Assembly: GCF_003590875.1 (NCBI RefSeq) | Contig: NZ_QYUN01000002.1 | Coordinates: forward strand, 1,860,001-1,924,000 | Length of the DNA stretch: 64,000 bases | Direction of reading: 5' to 3' | Source: Noviherbaspirillum cavernae | GTDB lineage: Bacteria > Pseudomonadota > Gammaproteobacteria > Burkholderiales > Burkholderiaceae_D | In this document: positions 46,501 through 56,006 of the stretch, piece after piece | Position numbering within the stretch: position 1 is the stretch's first letter | Layout: the number at the start of each line of letters is the position of its first letter | The notes under the pieces: model-generated | Told to the model about the DNA's origin: nothing | The model's database searches: none | Seen by the model: only the letters and a program-made list of their open reading frames with translations | Program-made: the position numbers and the translations under genes

Positions 46501-47871
46501 GGCTTCACCGACTACGGTTATCCGCGTCACGTCGGGCGGCAGCGGCACAGGGTCAAGCCCAAGGTCGTGTTCGCACAGGACGGCAACGCGGAGGCAGCGC
46601 ACTCGGTGAACACCGTCGAGGCATCCGGACCGGGTCAGGACGTTCCGTTTGACGATCGCGCGCTGGTGGCTCCGGGGGATCCCGCCGTGCTGATCGTCGA
46701 AGATGACCAGCATATCGCCAAGTCGCTGCTCGACCATGCGCGCGACAAGAACTTCAAGGGCATCGTCGCGTCACATGCCGACTCGGCGCTGGCCCTGACG
46801 CGCGACTATCAGCCAGCGGCGATCCTGCTCGACATCGATCAGCCGGAACTAGACGGGCTGGCGGTGCTGGACCGCCTCAAGCGCGATCCGGCGACGCGCC
46901 ACATTCCGGTGCACGTCCTGTCGGACCAGCATGAACGAGAACGGGCGCTGCGCCACGGTGCGATTTCCTACCTCAGCAAGCCGGTCAGCGCAACGCGGCT
47001 GGAGGAGGAATTCGCCCGCATCGAGCATTTCGCCACCAACGAAACGCGCCATCTGCTGCTGGTGGACGACGACCCGGCACAGCGCAACAGCATTGTCAGG
47101 CTGATCGAACACGAGGATGTGTCGGTCAAGACCGCCCTCACCGGCAAGGAAGCGCTCGAGCAGCTCTCCGCAGCGAGATTCGATTGCATGGTGCTCGATC
47201 TGACGCTGCCCGACATGGACGGCGTCGAGCTGCTCGAAACAATAGGAAACGATGCCAGCCTGGTCGATCTACCCATCGTCGTCTACACAGCGGAGGAACT
47301 GAGCCGCGAAAAGACGCGCGAGCTGCAACGTCTCGCCAAGCGCATCGTGATCAAGGACGCGCATTCGCCGGAAAAGCTGCTGGCGGAAACGGCCCTCTTC
47401 CTCCATCGCGCACATGCGAACCTGCCGGAACCGCAGCGCCGCATGCTGGATGAGGTGCATGCTGCCGACATGGGGCTTGCCGGGCGCAAGGTGCTCGTGA
47501 TTGATGACGACCTGCGCAACATCTTTGCATTGAGTTCGGTGCTCGAGCGGCAGGACATGAAAGTGCTGTACGCGGAAAACGGACGCGACGGGATCGAGAT
47601 GCTGCAATCCGATCCATCGATCGAGATCGTGCTGATGGACATCATGATGCCCGGCATGGACGGCTACGACACCACACGCGCGATACGCCGGATTCCGCAA
47701 TTCAAGACCCTGCCCATCATCACGCTGACCGCAAAGGCGATGAAGGGCGACCGCGACAAGTGCATCGCGGCCGGTGCCTCCGACTACATCACCAAGCCGG
47801 TCGATGCCGCGCGGCTGCTGTCGATGATGCGGGTGTGGCTGCCTGCGCACCAATCCACGCAGACTAATTGA
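43513..47871 (+). CDS. HAMP-array hybrid histidine kinase with three receivers
   Basis: 1,452 residues. No transmembrane segment. Residues about 20-540 consist of HAMP domains in tandem; four clear 92-residue units begin at residues 152, 244, 336 and 428 (each with [13 protein letters not shown] or a variant and GTWKDLT). Then a GAF domain (about 556-690), a coiled coil, HisKA with phospho-acceptor His 765 in [11 protein letters not shown], HATPase ([12 protein letters not shown]), and three receivers (about 1057-1170 with Asp 1107; 1180-1295; 1322-1445). The layout recalls fungal group III kinases (Nik1/Os-1), which sense osmotic stress through HAMP repeats. Start ATG has AGGGA upstream. It follows the c-di-GMP enzyme gene on the same strand. 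Confidence 0.93.
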   Translation: MDVTTDANEELDIKVLLATLIALKKGDFSARMPSDWTGMAGKVADTLNDIIETNAQMAEGITSVSRVVGREGRLSQRAVVPNVSGGWSTMVRSVNTLIDDLVYPTTEMARVIGAVAKGDLSQTMSLDVDGRLLKGQFLRAATHANTMVEQLSSFASEVTRVAREVGTEGKLGGQANVPGVAGTWKDLTDSVNSMAGNLTLQVRSIADVTTAVANGDLSKKITMDMRGEILQLKGTINTMVDQLRSFASEVTRVAREVGTEGRLGGQANVPGVAGTWKDLTDNVNFMAWNLTDQVRNIAEVTTAVARGDLSKKITVDVKGEILELKDTINVMVDQLSSFASEVTRVAREVGTEGKLGGQAQVEGAAGTWKDLTDNVNFMAANLTEQVRGIVGVVTAVANGDLTKKLTVAARGEIAALANTINEMTDTLAVFADQATTVAREVGVEGKLGGQASVPGAAGTWKDLTENVNQLAANLTTQVRAIAEVATAVARGDLSRSIQVDARGEVSYLKDNINEMIRNLKDTTQKNAQQDWLKTNLARITRLLQGQRDLGAVTSLILSELAPLVSAHHGVFYMMDSQDSEARLRMGSSYGYRARNDLPTSFMPGEGLVGQCAIEKQRIWLTNVPRDYIMVSSGLGVAPPTNIVVLPILFEQQVKAVIEIASLDRFTETHLSFLDQLTDSIGVVLNTIEANSRTESLLTQSQSLAQELQQTNLELAEKARLLSEQNIEVERKNREVEQAKFALEEKATQLTLSSKYKSEFLANMSHELRTPLNSLLILAQQLSNNPDRNLTDTQVEFAKTIYGSGSDLLTLINDILDLSKIESGTVTLEISDYRFETLRAYVERTFRHMAKAKTIDFAIELDNRLPPSMQIDTTRLQQILRNLLSNAFKFTANGKVSLRIGMADHGWSTDNPSLARADAVLAFTVTDTGIGIPTDKLQLIFEAFQQADGSTARKYGGTGLGLSISRELARLLNGEIRVMSEIGVGSTFTLYLPYQKDGFTDYGYPRHVGRQRHRVKPKVVFAQDGNAEAAHSVNTVEASGPGQDVPFDDRALVAPGDPAVLIVEDDQHIAKSLLDHARDKNFKGIVASHADSALALTRDYQPAAILLDIDQPELDGLAVLDRLKRDPATRHIPVHVLSDQHERERALRHGAISYLSKPVSATRLEEEFARIEHFATNETRHLLLVDDDPAQRNSIVRLIEHEDVSVKTALTGKEALEQLSAARFDCMVLDLTLPDMDGVELLETIGNDASLVDLPIVVYTAEELSREKTRELQRLAKRIVIKDAHSPEKLLAETALFLHRAHANLPEPQRRMLDEVHAADMGLAGRKVLVIDDDLRNIFALSSVLERQDMKVLYAENGRDGIEMLQSDPSIEIVLMDIMMPGMDGYDTTRAIRRIPQFKTLPIITLTAKAMKGDRDKCIAAGASDYITKPVDAARLLSMMRVWLPAHQSTQTN

Positions 47872-47880
47872 ACCGGGAAC

Positions 47881-47903
47881 GCCGCCGCATCACATGCGGC
47901 GGC
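47881..47903. terminator. GC-rich hairpin between convergent genes
   Basis: Perfect 10-bp stem GCCGCCGCAT/ATGCGGCGGC with a 3-base loop, ten bases after the hybrid-kinase stop and just past the stop of the convergent ligase gene. Lacks a T-run. Confidence 0.55.
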
Positions 47904-47914
47904 ACACTCTGTCA

Positions 47915-49903
47915 TCAGCCCGCCTGCGCGGCATTTCTGCGCTTTGCCAACGCGACGAAATAATCCAGGCTGCCGGGATTGGCCATCGCGTCGCGATTGG
48001 CCACCTCTTCCACCGCCATGCCGAGCAAGAGCTTCTTGACCGGCAGCTCCATCTTCTTGCCGGTCAGGGTGCGCGGGATTTCGGCGACGGCGAAAATGTC
48101 GTTCGGCACATGGCGCGCGGACAAGTCGCTGCGGATGCTGTCCGATATGCGGCGCACGAGGCCGTCGTCGAGCGCGATGCCCGGACGCAGCACCACGAAC
48201 AGCGGCATGTACGATTCGCGTCCGAGATACTCGAGATCGACGACGAGGCTGTCGACGACTTCGGGCAGGCTTTCCACCACGCGATAAATCTCGCTGGTCC
48301 CCATGCGGATGCCGTGGCGGTTGATCGTCGTGTCGGATCGCCCGTAAATCACCGCACCGCCATGCGGCGTGATGCGCAGCCAGTCGCCATGCCGCCACCA
48401 GCCGGGGTAAGTGTCGAAATAGCTGTCGTGATAGCGCTTGCCGCCCGCATCGTTCCAGAAATACAGCGGCATCGAGGGCATCGGCTTGGTCACCACCAGT
48501 TCGCCCACTTCGTCGTTCAGGGCCCTGCCCTCTTCATCCATCGCATAGACAGCGATGCCGAGATAGCGGCACTGCATTTCGCCTGCATGGACGGGAAGAA
48601 TCGGACAGCAGCCGACAAAGCACGCAGCGATGTCCGTGCCGCCGCTGATGGGCGCGACCAGCACATCCGTCCCGAGCTGCGCCTGTATCCAGTCAAATGC
48701 ATCGGCGGGCAATGGCGACCCCGTGGCGCCGACCGACCGGATGGCGCTCACATCGGCGATGCTGCGCGGCGCGATGCCTGCCTTCATGCAATTGGCGAAA
48801 TAGGCGGATCCCGCGCCGAAGAAGCTGACGCGCGCTTCCTCGGCAAATTTCCAGAGCGTGCCGAGATCGGGGTGGCCCGGATTGCCATCGTAGAGGCAGA
48901 TCGCCGACCCGAGCAGCAGGCCGCACACCTGTGAATTCCACATGATCCAGCCGGTGGTGGAGTACCACAGGAAGCGGTCGTCTTCCCCAAGGTCCATGTG
49001 CAAGCCATGCCCCTTCAGGTTTTCGAGCAGCACGCCGCCCTGGCCGTGGACGATGGGCTTGGGCATGCCGGTCGTGCCGGATGAATACACCACCCACAGC
49101 GGATGGTCGAACGGCAGCTGCTCAAACACCATGGGGCTGTCATGCGCCAGCAGCTCCTGCCAGTGGCGCGTATCGGGCATTGCCGCCTGCGGATCGAGAT
49201 ACGGCAGCAACACCACGTGTTCAAGCGTCGGCAGCGATTGCGCCAGTTGCGCCACCACGTCGCGACGGTCGAAATCCTTGCCGCCATAACGGTAGCCATC
49301 GACCGCGATCAATACCTTCGGCGCAATCTGACCGAAGCGGTCCAGCACGCTCGGCGTGCCCATGTCGGGCGAGCAACTGGACCAGATCGCGCCGATGCTG
49401 GCGCAAGCATAGAAGGCGACGACGGTTTCCGGCAGGTTCGGCAGGTAGGCCACCACGCGGTCTCCCGGCTGGACGCCCATGCCGCGCAAGGCATGCGCAA
49501 CCGAAGCGATCTGGCGGCGCATCTCGCGCCACGACATTTGCGTCAGAGGGCGCAGTTCGGATTTCGACACGATGGCGGGACGCTCGCTGTCCGCCTCGGA
49601 CAGATGAAATCGGAACAGTTGTTCGGCGAGGTTCAGGCGCGCACCGTCGAACCATTTCGCGCCCGGCATTTTTTCGCTGTCGAGCACGCGCGCATATCCT
49701 GCCGAACTCTGCACATCGAAATATTCCCAGATCGATCCCCAGAACTCGTCAATCCGATCGACCGACCATTGCCACAACGTATCGTAATCGCGGAACGTCA
49801 GCTTCCTTTCCCGCTGCAGCCAGCTCATGTAATCGTGGATGCGGCTGCTCTCGATACGCTGCGGTGACGGTGTCCATAGCGGCATCCGGTCTTCGACGTT
49901 CAT
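47915..49903 (-). CDS. aacS: acetoacetyl-CoA synthetase
   Basis: 662 residues of the acyl-adenylate superfamily, in the acetoacetate-CoA ligase size class. The N-terminal block (YMSWLQRERKLTFRDYDTLW, WSVDRIDEFWGSIWEYFDV) is typical of that subgroup. The phosphate loop is YSSGTTGMPKP, the second core motif is STTGWIMWN, the hinge GDWLRITPHGG, and the catalytic Lys is in RTLTGKKMELPVK. It activates acetoacetate for use in PHB or ketone metabolism. AGGAGACAGGAA precedes the ATG. An MFS gene lies 34 bases upstream on the same strand. Confidence 0.9.
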   Translation of the reverse strand: MNVEDRMPLWTPSPQRIESSRIHDYMSWLQRERKLTFRDYDTLWQWSVDRIDEFWGSIWEYFDVQSSAGYARVLDSEKMPGAKWFDGARLNLAEQLFRFHLSEADSERPAIVSKSELRPLTQMSWREMRRQIASVAHALRGMGVQPGDRVVAYLPNLPETVVAFYACASIGAIWSSCSPDMGTPSVLDRFGQIAPKVLIAVDGYRYGGKDFDRRDVVAQLAQSLPTLEHVVLLPYLDPQAAMPDTRHWQELLAHDSPMVFEQLPFDHPLWVVYSSGTTGMPKPIVHGQGGVLLENLKGHGLHMDLGEDDRFLWYSTTGWIMWNSQVCGLLLGSAICLYDGNPGHPDLGTLWKFAEEARVSFFGAGSAYFANCMKAGIAPRSIADVSAIRSVGATGSPLPADAFDWIQAQLGTDVLVAPISGGTDIAACFVGCCPILPVHAGEMQCRYLGIAVYAMDEEGRALNDEVGELVVTKPMPSMPLYFWNDAGGKRYHDSYFDTYPGWWRHGDWLRITPHGGAVIYGRSDTTINRHGIRMGTSEIYRVVESLPEVVDSLVVDLEYLGRESYMPLFVVLRPGIALDDGLVRRISDSIRSDLSARHVPNDIFAVAEIPRTLTGKKMELPVKKLLLGMAVEEVANRDAMANPGSLDYFVALAKRRNAAQAG

Positions 49904-49937
49904 TTCCTGTCTCCTGGCAAGTTGTTTTCTGGTGGCC

Positions 49938-51155
49938 TCAGTTTTTCGGCTTGTCGCGCAAGCGTCTGTGGAAATTGACTGCAACGGCAAGCAGTCCGAC
50001 GGCACCGGCGATCAGCACGGCGGGCGTGCCCGTGCGTTCAACGATCACGCCGGCGACGCCGACTCCCACCGATTGTCCTATGAAAAACGACGATGCGAAC
50101 GCCGATACCGCCGCCCCGCGCCGCTCCGGCGCCATCTGCGTGGCATTGATCTGCAAGGTGTTATGCAGCATGTAAAAGCCCAGTCCTGCAAGAAAGCATG
50201 CCGGGATCGCCCACCACCACACCGGCGCGACCCCGATCGCAAGAAAGGATACCGCGATCAATATCCCGCCCCATAGCGACAAGCCGCTCTCGCCCAGCCG
50301 GCGCACCAGCGTGGCGGAAGCGATGGCAAACAGCAGGCCGCCGAATCCGAACAGCATGATCAGCGAGCCGGCCTTGGTCAGCGACAAACCGTACGCATGA
50401 TGCAGATGCGATGCGATGAAGGCGAATGCGCCGAAGATGCACAGGCCTTCCAGAAAGACGGTCAGGAGCACGGTGCGCGCCCATGGCCGCAGCAGGACCT
50501 GATGAAATTCGGTGATCATGCGGCGCGCCGTCGATCCTTCCGACTGCTGCAGGATGCGCGCATGCGCGGGCAGCCGCCGGTTCAAGGACAGCAGTGCGAA
50601 ACTGATCACGATGAACAAGAGTGCAATGCCGAAAAACGGCATGCGCCAGTGATTGGCATCGGCCGCAAGTCCGCCGATCAGCACGCCCGCCGACAGCCCG
50701 AGAATCTGGCCGATCAGAAAGCGCGCCAGCACGGGTTGCCGCTCGTGATATGGAATGACGTCGCCGATCCATGCCATGGCGAGCGGAATGATGGCGGCCG
50801 CGGTCGCTCCGGCCAGCAGCCGTGCAAGCAGCAGCAGCGTAAAGGTTGGTGCCAGCGCGCACAGCGCCGCGCTCACCGCGCAGGCAACACAGGCGCAGGC
50901 GATGACGAAATACTTTCCGTAGCGGTCGCCGAGCGGTCCGAAAAAGAGTTGCGAGATGCCGTAGGCGATCGAGAACACCGTGATGACAAGCGATGCTTCG
51001 CCGAGCGTGACGCCGAATCCTGCGGCGAGATTGGGAAGCAGCGGGTCGCTTACGCGCAGCGACATCCCGCTTGCAAACGCGGCAAGCGACAGCAGCGGGA
51101 TGGCAAGGACAGGGACTGACTGGGAGATGGGTGTTGCGGCCTGACTTTGAGACAT
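49938..51155 (-). CDS. MFS transporter
   Basis: 405 residues with 12 hydrophobic segments. The loop between helices 2 and 3 reads GPLGDRYGKY, the usual MFS signature, and the layout resembles the YnfM/arabinose-efflux-like group. It precedes the acetoacetyl-CoA synthetase gene and probably shares its transcript, so it might carry acetoacetate or a related acid; this is inference. AGGAAAG lies before the ATG at 51155. Confidence 0.88.
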   Translation of the reverse strand: MSQSQAATPISQSVPVLAIPLLSLAAFASGMSLRVSDPLLPNLAAGFGVTLGEASLVITVFSIAYGISQLFFGPLGDRYGKYFVIACACVACAVSAALCALAPTFTLLLLARLLAGATAAAIIPLAMAWIGDVIPYHERQPVLARFLIGQILGLSAGVLIGGLAADANHWRMPFFGIALLFIVISFALLSLNRRLPAHARILQQSEGSTARRMITEFHQVLLRPWARTVLLTVFLEGLCIFGAFAFIASHLHHAYGLSLTKAGSLIMLFGFGGLLFAIASATLVRRLGESGLSLWGGILIAVSFLAIGVAPVWWWAIPACFLAGLGFYMLHNTLQINATQMAPERRGAAVSAFASSFFIGQSVGVGVAGVIVERTGTPAVLIAGAVGLLAVAVNFHRRLRDKPKN

Positions 51156-51528
51156 CGACTTTCCTGAGGCTGATTGCTCTCGCGACATTTTACTGAGCAT
51201 TCAGGAAACGAGTCCGCTGCGGCCAAAGAGTTGCCGTTTCGATCACGATGCATCCGCTGCTGCTTGATCTCCAAGGTGACCCGTCTTGATGTCGAAAAGT
51301 TTCGTCCGCGCGACGGTGCTTGTGCTGTGGAAAGCACTCCGCGCATCGCCGAGGAGACTGCGCACGATCAAACCGTGTGCAGGCGCATCGTGAACCAACA
51401 GTCCATGGCCGGTTCAACTTTCATAGCGATCGACGATGGTCGTCCGTTCAGTAATGGGAGTGTCCAACGGGAGAGCCATTGCGCATGAAGGATGAAACTC
51501 AGCTGTCCTTGTCACGGGAGTTGGAGCG
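51156..51528. other. divergent intergenic region
   Basis: About 370 bases between the MFS and PEBP genes. No gene, repeat or strong hairpin was recognised. Promoters for both directions must be here. Confidence 0.4.
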
Positions 51529-52002
51529 ATGAGTCTTGCCTTGACCTCGCCGGCTTTTGATGCCGGCAACAGCATTCCTGCCATCCATACCTGCGATGGG
51601 AGCGATGTGTCGCCGCCGCTTGCATGGTCCGGCATCCCGCCAGGCACGAAGAGTCTGGTGCTGATCGTCGACGACCCCGATGCGCCCGACCCTGCCGCAC
51701 CGCAACGGACATGGGTGCATTGGGTGCTCTACAACATTCCGCCCGAGAGCGCAGACCTGGCCCAGGGCATCAAGGCCGCCGATCTGCCGCCGGGTACGCG
51801 CGAAGGCATCAACGACTGGAAGCGCAGCGGCTACGGCGGCCCCTGCCCGCCCATTGGACGGCATCGCTATTTTCACAAGCTGTATGCGCTCGATGTGACA
51901 CTCCCCGATCTCGGCAAGGTCGACAAGGGCGCACTCGAAAGGACCATGAAAGGCCACGTCATCGGTACGGCGGAGCTGATCGGCACATACCAGCGTCCCT
52001 GA
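51529..52002 (+). CDS. PEBP/YbhB-YbcL family protein
   Basis: 157 residues. Family ligand-site motifs DDPDAPDP and GPCPPIGRHRYFHKLYALD are intact. Bacterial members are cytoplasmic or periplasmic phosphate/lipid-binding proteins of unclear role, related to Raf-kinase inhibitor protein. No signal peptide. GGAG precedes the ATG. The next gene starts 30 bases downstream. Confidence 0.93.
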   Translation: MSLALTSPAFDAGNSIPAIHTCDGSDVSPPLAWSGIPPGTKSLVLIVDDPDAPDPAAPQRTWVHWVLYNIPPESADLAQGIKAADLPPGTREGINDWKRSGYGGPCPPIGRHRYFHKLYALDVTLPDLGKVDKGALERTMKGHVIGTAELIGTYQRP

Positions 52003-52031
52003 GTCGCGTTGCGACTGTACACAGGCAAGTC

Positions 52032-53519
52032 ATGGACGCCACGCCGCAACCGCCCGTCAGCCGCTACAGCGGTTTCGAGGAACAATTCATCAATGGCGCG
52101 TGGCGGCCCGGGCGTTCCACCAACACGCTGGACGACACCAATCCATACAACAATGACTTGCTGGCGCACATCATCCTCGCCAACCGCAGCGACCTCGACA
52201 ACGCCTACGACAGTGCCGCCATGGCGCAGGCATCGTGGGCAAGCGCGCCTCCCGCCGAACGCGCCGACGTCCTGCTGCGCGCCCTTGCCATCATGGAGGC
52301 ACGCCATGACGAAATCGTGGATTGGCTGGTGGGCGAAACCGGCAGCACGCGGATCACGGCCCGATGGCAATGCCGGCTGCTGAATGCCGTGACACGGGAA
52401 GCCGCCTCCTTTCCGTATCGCGACGCGGGCCGGATCCTGTCGTCCGACATTGCCGGCAAGGACAGCCGCGCGTACCGCCAGCCGCTCGGCGTGATCGGCG
52501 TGATCAGTCCGTGGACCTTGCCGATCTATCTGTCCAATCGCGCCGTCGCACCCGCCATCGCGCTCGGCAATGCGGTCGTGCTCAAGCCGGCGCAAGACAC
52601 TCCCGTCACCGGCGGCCTGCTGCTCGCGAAGATCTATGAGGAAGCCGGTCTGCCGCCCGGAATACTGAACGTGGTGGTCGCGTCGCGCAGCGAACTGGGC
52701 GATGCATTCGTCACGCATCCCGTCCCGCGCCTGATCGTCTTTACCGGTTCCGCAAGTTCCGGCAGGCACATCGCCCAGGCCGTCGCGGCCGCCTCCACGA
52801 TCAAGCGGCTCCTCCTCGAACTCGGCGGCAATTCGCCTTTCATCGTGCTGGACGATGCGCACATCGACCGCGCGCTGCCTGCCGCCGTGTGGAGCAGATT
52901 CCTGCACCAGGGACAGATCAGCACGAGCGCCAATCGCTTCATCGTCGATACGCGGTTGTATGACGAATTCGTCTACCGCTTCAAGGAGCACGCCGGCGGA
53001 CTCAAGCACGGCGACCCGGCGGACGAGGACACGGTCATCGGGCCGCTGATCAACGCACGGCAACTGGACCGCATGAAGGCATGCATCCAGAGCGCGCACG
53101 ACGCAGGAGCGCGCCAGGTGCTGGGCGGCGAGCCGGACGGGCTGGTTCTGCCGCCACAGGTGTTTGCCGATGTGACCGGCGACATGCCGATCGCCAGGAT
53201 GGATGCGTTCGGCCCGGTTGCGGCGATCATCAAGGTGACCAGCGAAGAAGAGGCGCTGCGCATCGCGAACGACACGGAGCACGGCCTGTCCAGCGCGGTG
53301 TTCACGCGCGACGAAGGGCGCGGCGCGCGCTTCGCACTCGCGCTCCATGCGGGCATGACGCATATCAACGACGGCACCGTGGACGACCATCCGGACGCGC
53401 CCTTCGGCGGCGAGAAAAACAGCGGCATCGGCCGTTACGGCGGCGAATGGGCGATACGCGAATTCACCACCGACCACTGGCTGACGGCGCAGCGTATACG
53501 GCGGCAATATGCGTTCTAG
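52032..53519 (+). CDS. aldehyde dehydrogenase homologue lacking catalytic Cys and Asn
   Basis: 495 residues, full-length ALDH fold close to the vanillin/benzaldehyde dehydrogenase group (NRAVAPAIALGNAVVLKPAQ, FGGEKNSGIGRYGGE). The general-base Glu is present (Glu 263 in LELGGN). The nucleophile position, normally GQIC, reads GQIS (Ser 297, codon AGC), and the oxyanion-hole Asn of PWNFP is Thr (Thr 162 in PWTLP). The Glu-Ser spacing of 34 matches normal ALDHs, so alignment is not in doubt. Normal dehydrogenase activity is therefore unlikely; an esterase-like, binding or regulatory role is possible. NAD-site residues look preserved. Confidence 0.9.
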   Translation: MDATPQPPVSRYSGFEEQFINGAWRPGRSTNTLDDTNPYNNDLLAHIILANRSDLDNAYDSAAMAQASWASAPPAERADVLLRALAIMEARHDEIVDWLVGETGSTRITARWQCRLLNAVTREAASFPYRDAGRILSSDIAGKDSRAYRQPLGVIGVISPWTLPIYLSNRAVAPAIALGNAVVLKPAQDTPVTGGLLLAKIYEEAGLPPGILNVVVASRSELGDAFVTHPVPRLIVFTGSASSGRHIAQAVAAASTIKRLLLELGGNSPFIVLDDAHIDRALPAAVWSRFLHQGQISTSANRFIVDTRLYDEFVYRFKEHAGGLKHGDPADEDTVIGPLINARQLDRMKACIQSAHDAGARQVLGGEPDGLVLPPQVFADVTGDMPIARMDAFGPVAAIIKVTSEEEALRIANDTEHGLSSAVFTRDEGRGARFALALHAGMTHINDGTVDDHPDAPFGGEKNSGIGRYGGEWAIREFTTDHWLTAQRIRRQYAF

Positions 53520-53664
53520 ACGAACCCTGCGATGAGGCACCATGTCGCAAGGAATGTTCCCTGCGATCGATTTACTTTGAAAAAAGGATGGTTACACTGG
53601 AACCAGACATGGAAGTGAAAAGGTGTTGTTCCCCCGTTTTCCCAACATCAAGAGGAGACGCATC

Positions 53665-54789
53665 ATGTTGGCACGCAGTCACTTCATTCCCTTGCTGGTG
53701 CTCGTTCCGGCCATTGCATTCGCGCAAGACGTTCAGGTCGTCAAGATCGGTTTCAGCAGTCCGCTGTCGGGTCCGCAGTCTGCGGCGGGAAAGGACAATC
53801 AGGGCGGCGTGCAGATGGCCGTGGACCGGCTCAACGCACAAGGCATGGTCGTCGGCGGCAAGAAACTGAAGTTCGAGCTGCAGATCGAGGATGACCAGGC
53901 CGATCCGCGCGCCGGTGTGAGCGTCGCGCAGAAGCTGGTCGATAGTGGCGTCAAGGCCGTCATCGGCCCGTACAACTCCGGCGTCACCATCCCCGCATCG
54001 AAGGTCTACAACGATGCCGGCATCGTGATCGCGACTGTCTCGTCCAATCCGAAGATCACGCAGCAAGGCTTCTTCAACGTGTTCCGCGTTGCTGCCAATG
54101 ACATCCAGCTGGGTGGCAAGATCGCGCAATACGCGGCGAAAGAACTGAAGGTGAAGCGGGTGGCGCTGGTGGATGACCGCACCGCCTACGGGCAGGGGCT
54201 GGCCAACGAATTCGAAAAGGTGGCCAAGGCCAACGGGATCGAGATCACGGGAAGAGACTTCACGACCGACAAGTCGACCGACTTCATGTCCATCCTGACC
54301 TCGATCAAGGCCAAGAAACCGGACGCCATTTTCTACGGCGGCTATGCGCCGCAAGGCGGGCCCATGACGCGTCAGATGAAGCAGATCGGACTGCAAGCCT
54401 TGATGCTCGGCGGCGATGGCATCTGCTCCGCCGAAATGGCGCGCCTTGGCGGCGACAGTGTCGGCTCCAACGTCTACTGCACGCAGGGCGGCGCGATGCT
54501 GGACAAACTGGCCGAGGGAAAAACCTTTGCGGCGGATTACAGGAAGCAATTCAACCGTCCGCCGGAAGTCTATGCCGTGTCGTTCTATGACGGCATGATG
54601 CTGGTCGCGCAGGCAATGAAAGCGGCCAACTCGATCGATCCCGCCAAGTACGGCCCGGCTCTCGCCAAGATCCAATACAAGGGCGTGGCGGGCTCCTACG
54701 AGTTCGATGACAAGCACGATCTCAAGCAGTCGCCGGTGACGGTGTTCCAGTTCAAGGGCGGCGAACCGGTACCGATCGCCAGCTATTGA
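53665..54789 (+). CDS. LivJ/LivK-type amino-acid binding protein
   Basis: 374 residues with a signal peptide (to AFAQD) and a type I periplasmic binding fold (VVKIGFSSPLSGPQSAAGKD, then LVDDRTAYGQGLANEFEK). It resembles leucine/isoleucine/valine binding proteins of Burkholderiales. No liv permease or ATPase genes follow, so it is an orphan here. AGGAG lies eight bases before the ATG at 53665. Confidence 0.92.
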   Translation: MLARSHFIPLLVLVPAIAFAQDVQVVKIGFSSPLSGPQSAAGKDNQGGVQMAVDRLNAQGMVVGGKKLKFELQIEDDQADPRAGVSVAQKLVDSGVKAVIGPYNSGVTIPASKVYNDAGIVIATVSSNPKITQQGFFNVFRVAANDIQLGGKIAQYAAKELKVKRVALVDDRTAYGQGLANEFEKVAKANGIEITGRDFTTDKSTDFMSILTSIKAKKPDAIFYGGYAPQGGPMTRQMKQIGLQALMLGGDGICSAEMARLGGDSVGSNVYCTQGGAMLDKLAEGKTFAADYRKQFNRPPEVYAVSFYDGMMLVAQAMKAANSIDPAKYGPALAKIQYKGVAGSYEFDDKHDLKQSPVTVFQFKGGEPVPIASY

Positions 54790-54795
54790 TGCATG

Positions 54796-54837
54796 CGGCA
54801 AGCGCGGGACGTGTCATGCAGCGTTCCCCGCTTGCCG
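54796..54837 (+). terminator. terminator of the LivJ-type gene
   Basis: A long stem begins CGGCAAGCG and closes with CGCTTGCCG-type pairing (15 bp with one or two mismatches) around a 10-base loop, seven bases after the stop codon. Confidence 0.65.
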
Positions 54838-54916
54838 ATGAGTCAAGAGTCAAGGCCCCCCCATCATTTCGTCACCCGAGATCATGAATCGCTTGGTGGC
54901 ACATTCGGAGAAACTC

Positions 54917-55465
54917 ATGGCAGAAGTGATCCGCTTCCTCCTGCAGAATTTCACGCTGACCCTGCTGGCTCTTGGGTTTGTCGCCTCGGCAGGCTCGTTG
55001 TTGCGAAGGCCTCGCCCGTTGACGTTACCGGTGCTTCTCGAGGCGCTCTTCTCGTATTTCATACTCTTCCCGATCGCGCTCGGTTTTCTCTACAGCTTCG
55101 TGTTGCATGTGTTCTTCGGTGAGATGACGGCACGCTTCATCGGATGGGCGGACAGCCCGTTCCAGAGGGAGGTCGGTTTTGCGAGCCTGGGCTTCGCGGT
55201 CGTCGGCTTTCTCGCATTCCGGGGGAGCTTCGACATGCGCGTCGCCGCGGTTGTGGGTCCCGCCTGCTTACTGCTTGGCGCCGCGGGCGGTCACATCCTG
55301 GAGATCCTCAGAACCGGCAACCTTGCGCCGGGCAACGCGGGTGTGATCCTCTACACCGACATCCTGCTTCCCCTAATCGGCTTTGCCCTCCTCTGGCTCA
55401 CACATCGCTATTCGCGAGAGAGAGTCGCCGCGCGAACCGCATTGCAACACCCCGCGGCCATATGA
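54917..55465 (+). CDS. DUF6790-like membrane protein
   Basis: 182 residues with about five hydrophobic segments. The block ALGFLYSFVLHVFFGEMTARFIGW then SPFQREVGFASLG, and the C-terminal NLAPGNAGVILYTDILLP, match the DUF6790 pattern. Function unknown. GGAGAAA precedes the ATG at 54917; an ATG at 54884 is also in frame. An attC-like site begins seven bases after its stop, so it may be an integron-type gene cassette. Confidence 0.75.
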   Translation: MAEVIRFLLQNFTLTLLALGFVASAGSLLRRPRPLTLPVLLEALFSYFILFPIALGFLYSFVLHVFFGEMTARFIGWADSPFQREVGFASLGFAVVGFLAFRGSFDMRVAAVVGPACLLLGAAGGHILEILRTGNLAPGNAGVILYTDILLPLIGFALLWLTHRYSRERVAARTALQHPAAI

Positions 55466-55471
55466 CTCTAC

Positions 55472-55550
55472 GCCCAACCATCAGTTGCACCGGACCCTTC
55501 GCAAGCGGGCTTTGCCCGCTCGTTCGGGCCGGTGAACTGAGGCGTCAGGC
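55472..55550. repeat. attC-like recombination site (integron cassette hairpin)
   Basis: 79 bases. The 5' end GCCCAAC fits the R'' consensus RYYYAAC; the 3' end GTCAGGC fits the R' consensus GTTRRRY with one change. Between them CAGTTGCACCGG (55482-55493) pairs with CCGGTGAACTG (55529-55539) leaving one unpaired G, as expected of the extrahelical base of attC. A central stem AGCGGGC/GCCCGCT closes with TTT. It separates the DUF6790-like and GFA-family genes. Confidence 0.65.
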
Positions 55551-55601
55551 GTAACAATCGTGACCTGGCTAACTTCACGACACACTTGGAGGTCTATCAC
55601 C

Positions 55602-56006
55602 ATGCTGCGAGGAAGTTGCTTGTGCGGGGCCGTAGCGTATGAAATCAGCGGCCCCTTCGTTCACATAGGAAACTGTCACTGCACGATGTGCAGGAAACTC
55701 CATGGCGCAGCATTTGTGACATGGGGAATCCTCGGTCAACAGCACTTTCGATGGACCAGAGGTGAGTCGCAGGTTCGCTCGTACGAATCGTCGGCGGGTC
55801 GGCAGCGTCTGTTCTGCAGCAACTGCGGCACCTCACTCGCAAGCGCCCATGATGGCCGCATTGGAGAAGTCGTCATCGGCACACTCGACGACGACCCTGG
55901 CGCAAGACCCTCTGAGCACATCTTCGTCGCCTCCAAGGCCTCTTGGTATGACATTTCCGATGATCTTCCGCAGCACCCTCAGTGGCCTCCCCACATCGAG
56001 TCGTGA
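55602..56006 (+). CDS. GFA/CENP-V family zinc protein
   Basis: 134 residues. Zinc motifs of the glutathione-dependent formaldehyde-activating family: GSCLCGAVAYEI, CHCTMCRKLHGA and FCSNCGTSLAS. The family coordinates two zinc ions; few members are true formaldehyde-activating enzymes. TTGGAGG lies ten bases before the ATG at 55602. It is preceded by an attC-like site and followed at 56027 by a GCCTGAC box, so it may be a captured cassette. Confidence 0.9.
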   Translation: MLRGSCLCGAVAYEISGPFVHIGNCHCTMCRKLHGAAFVTWGILGQQHFRWTRGESQVRSYESSAGRQRLFCSNCGTSLASAHDGRIGEVVIGTLDDDPGARPSEHIFVASKASWYDISDDLPQHPQWPPHIES

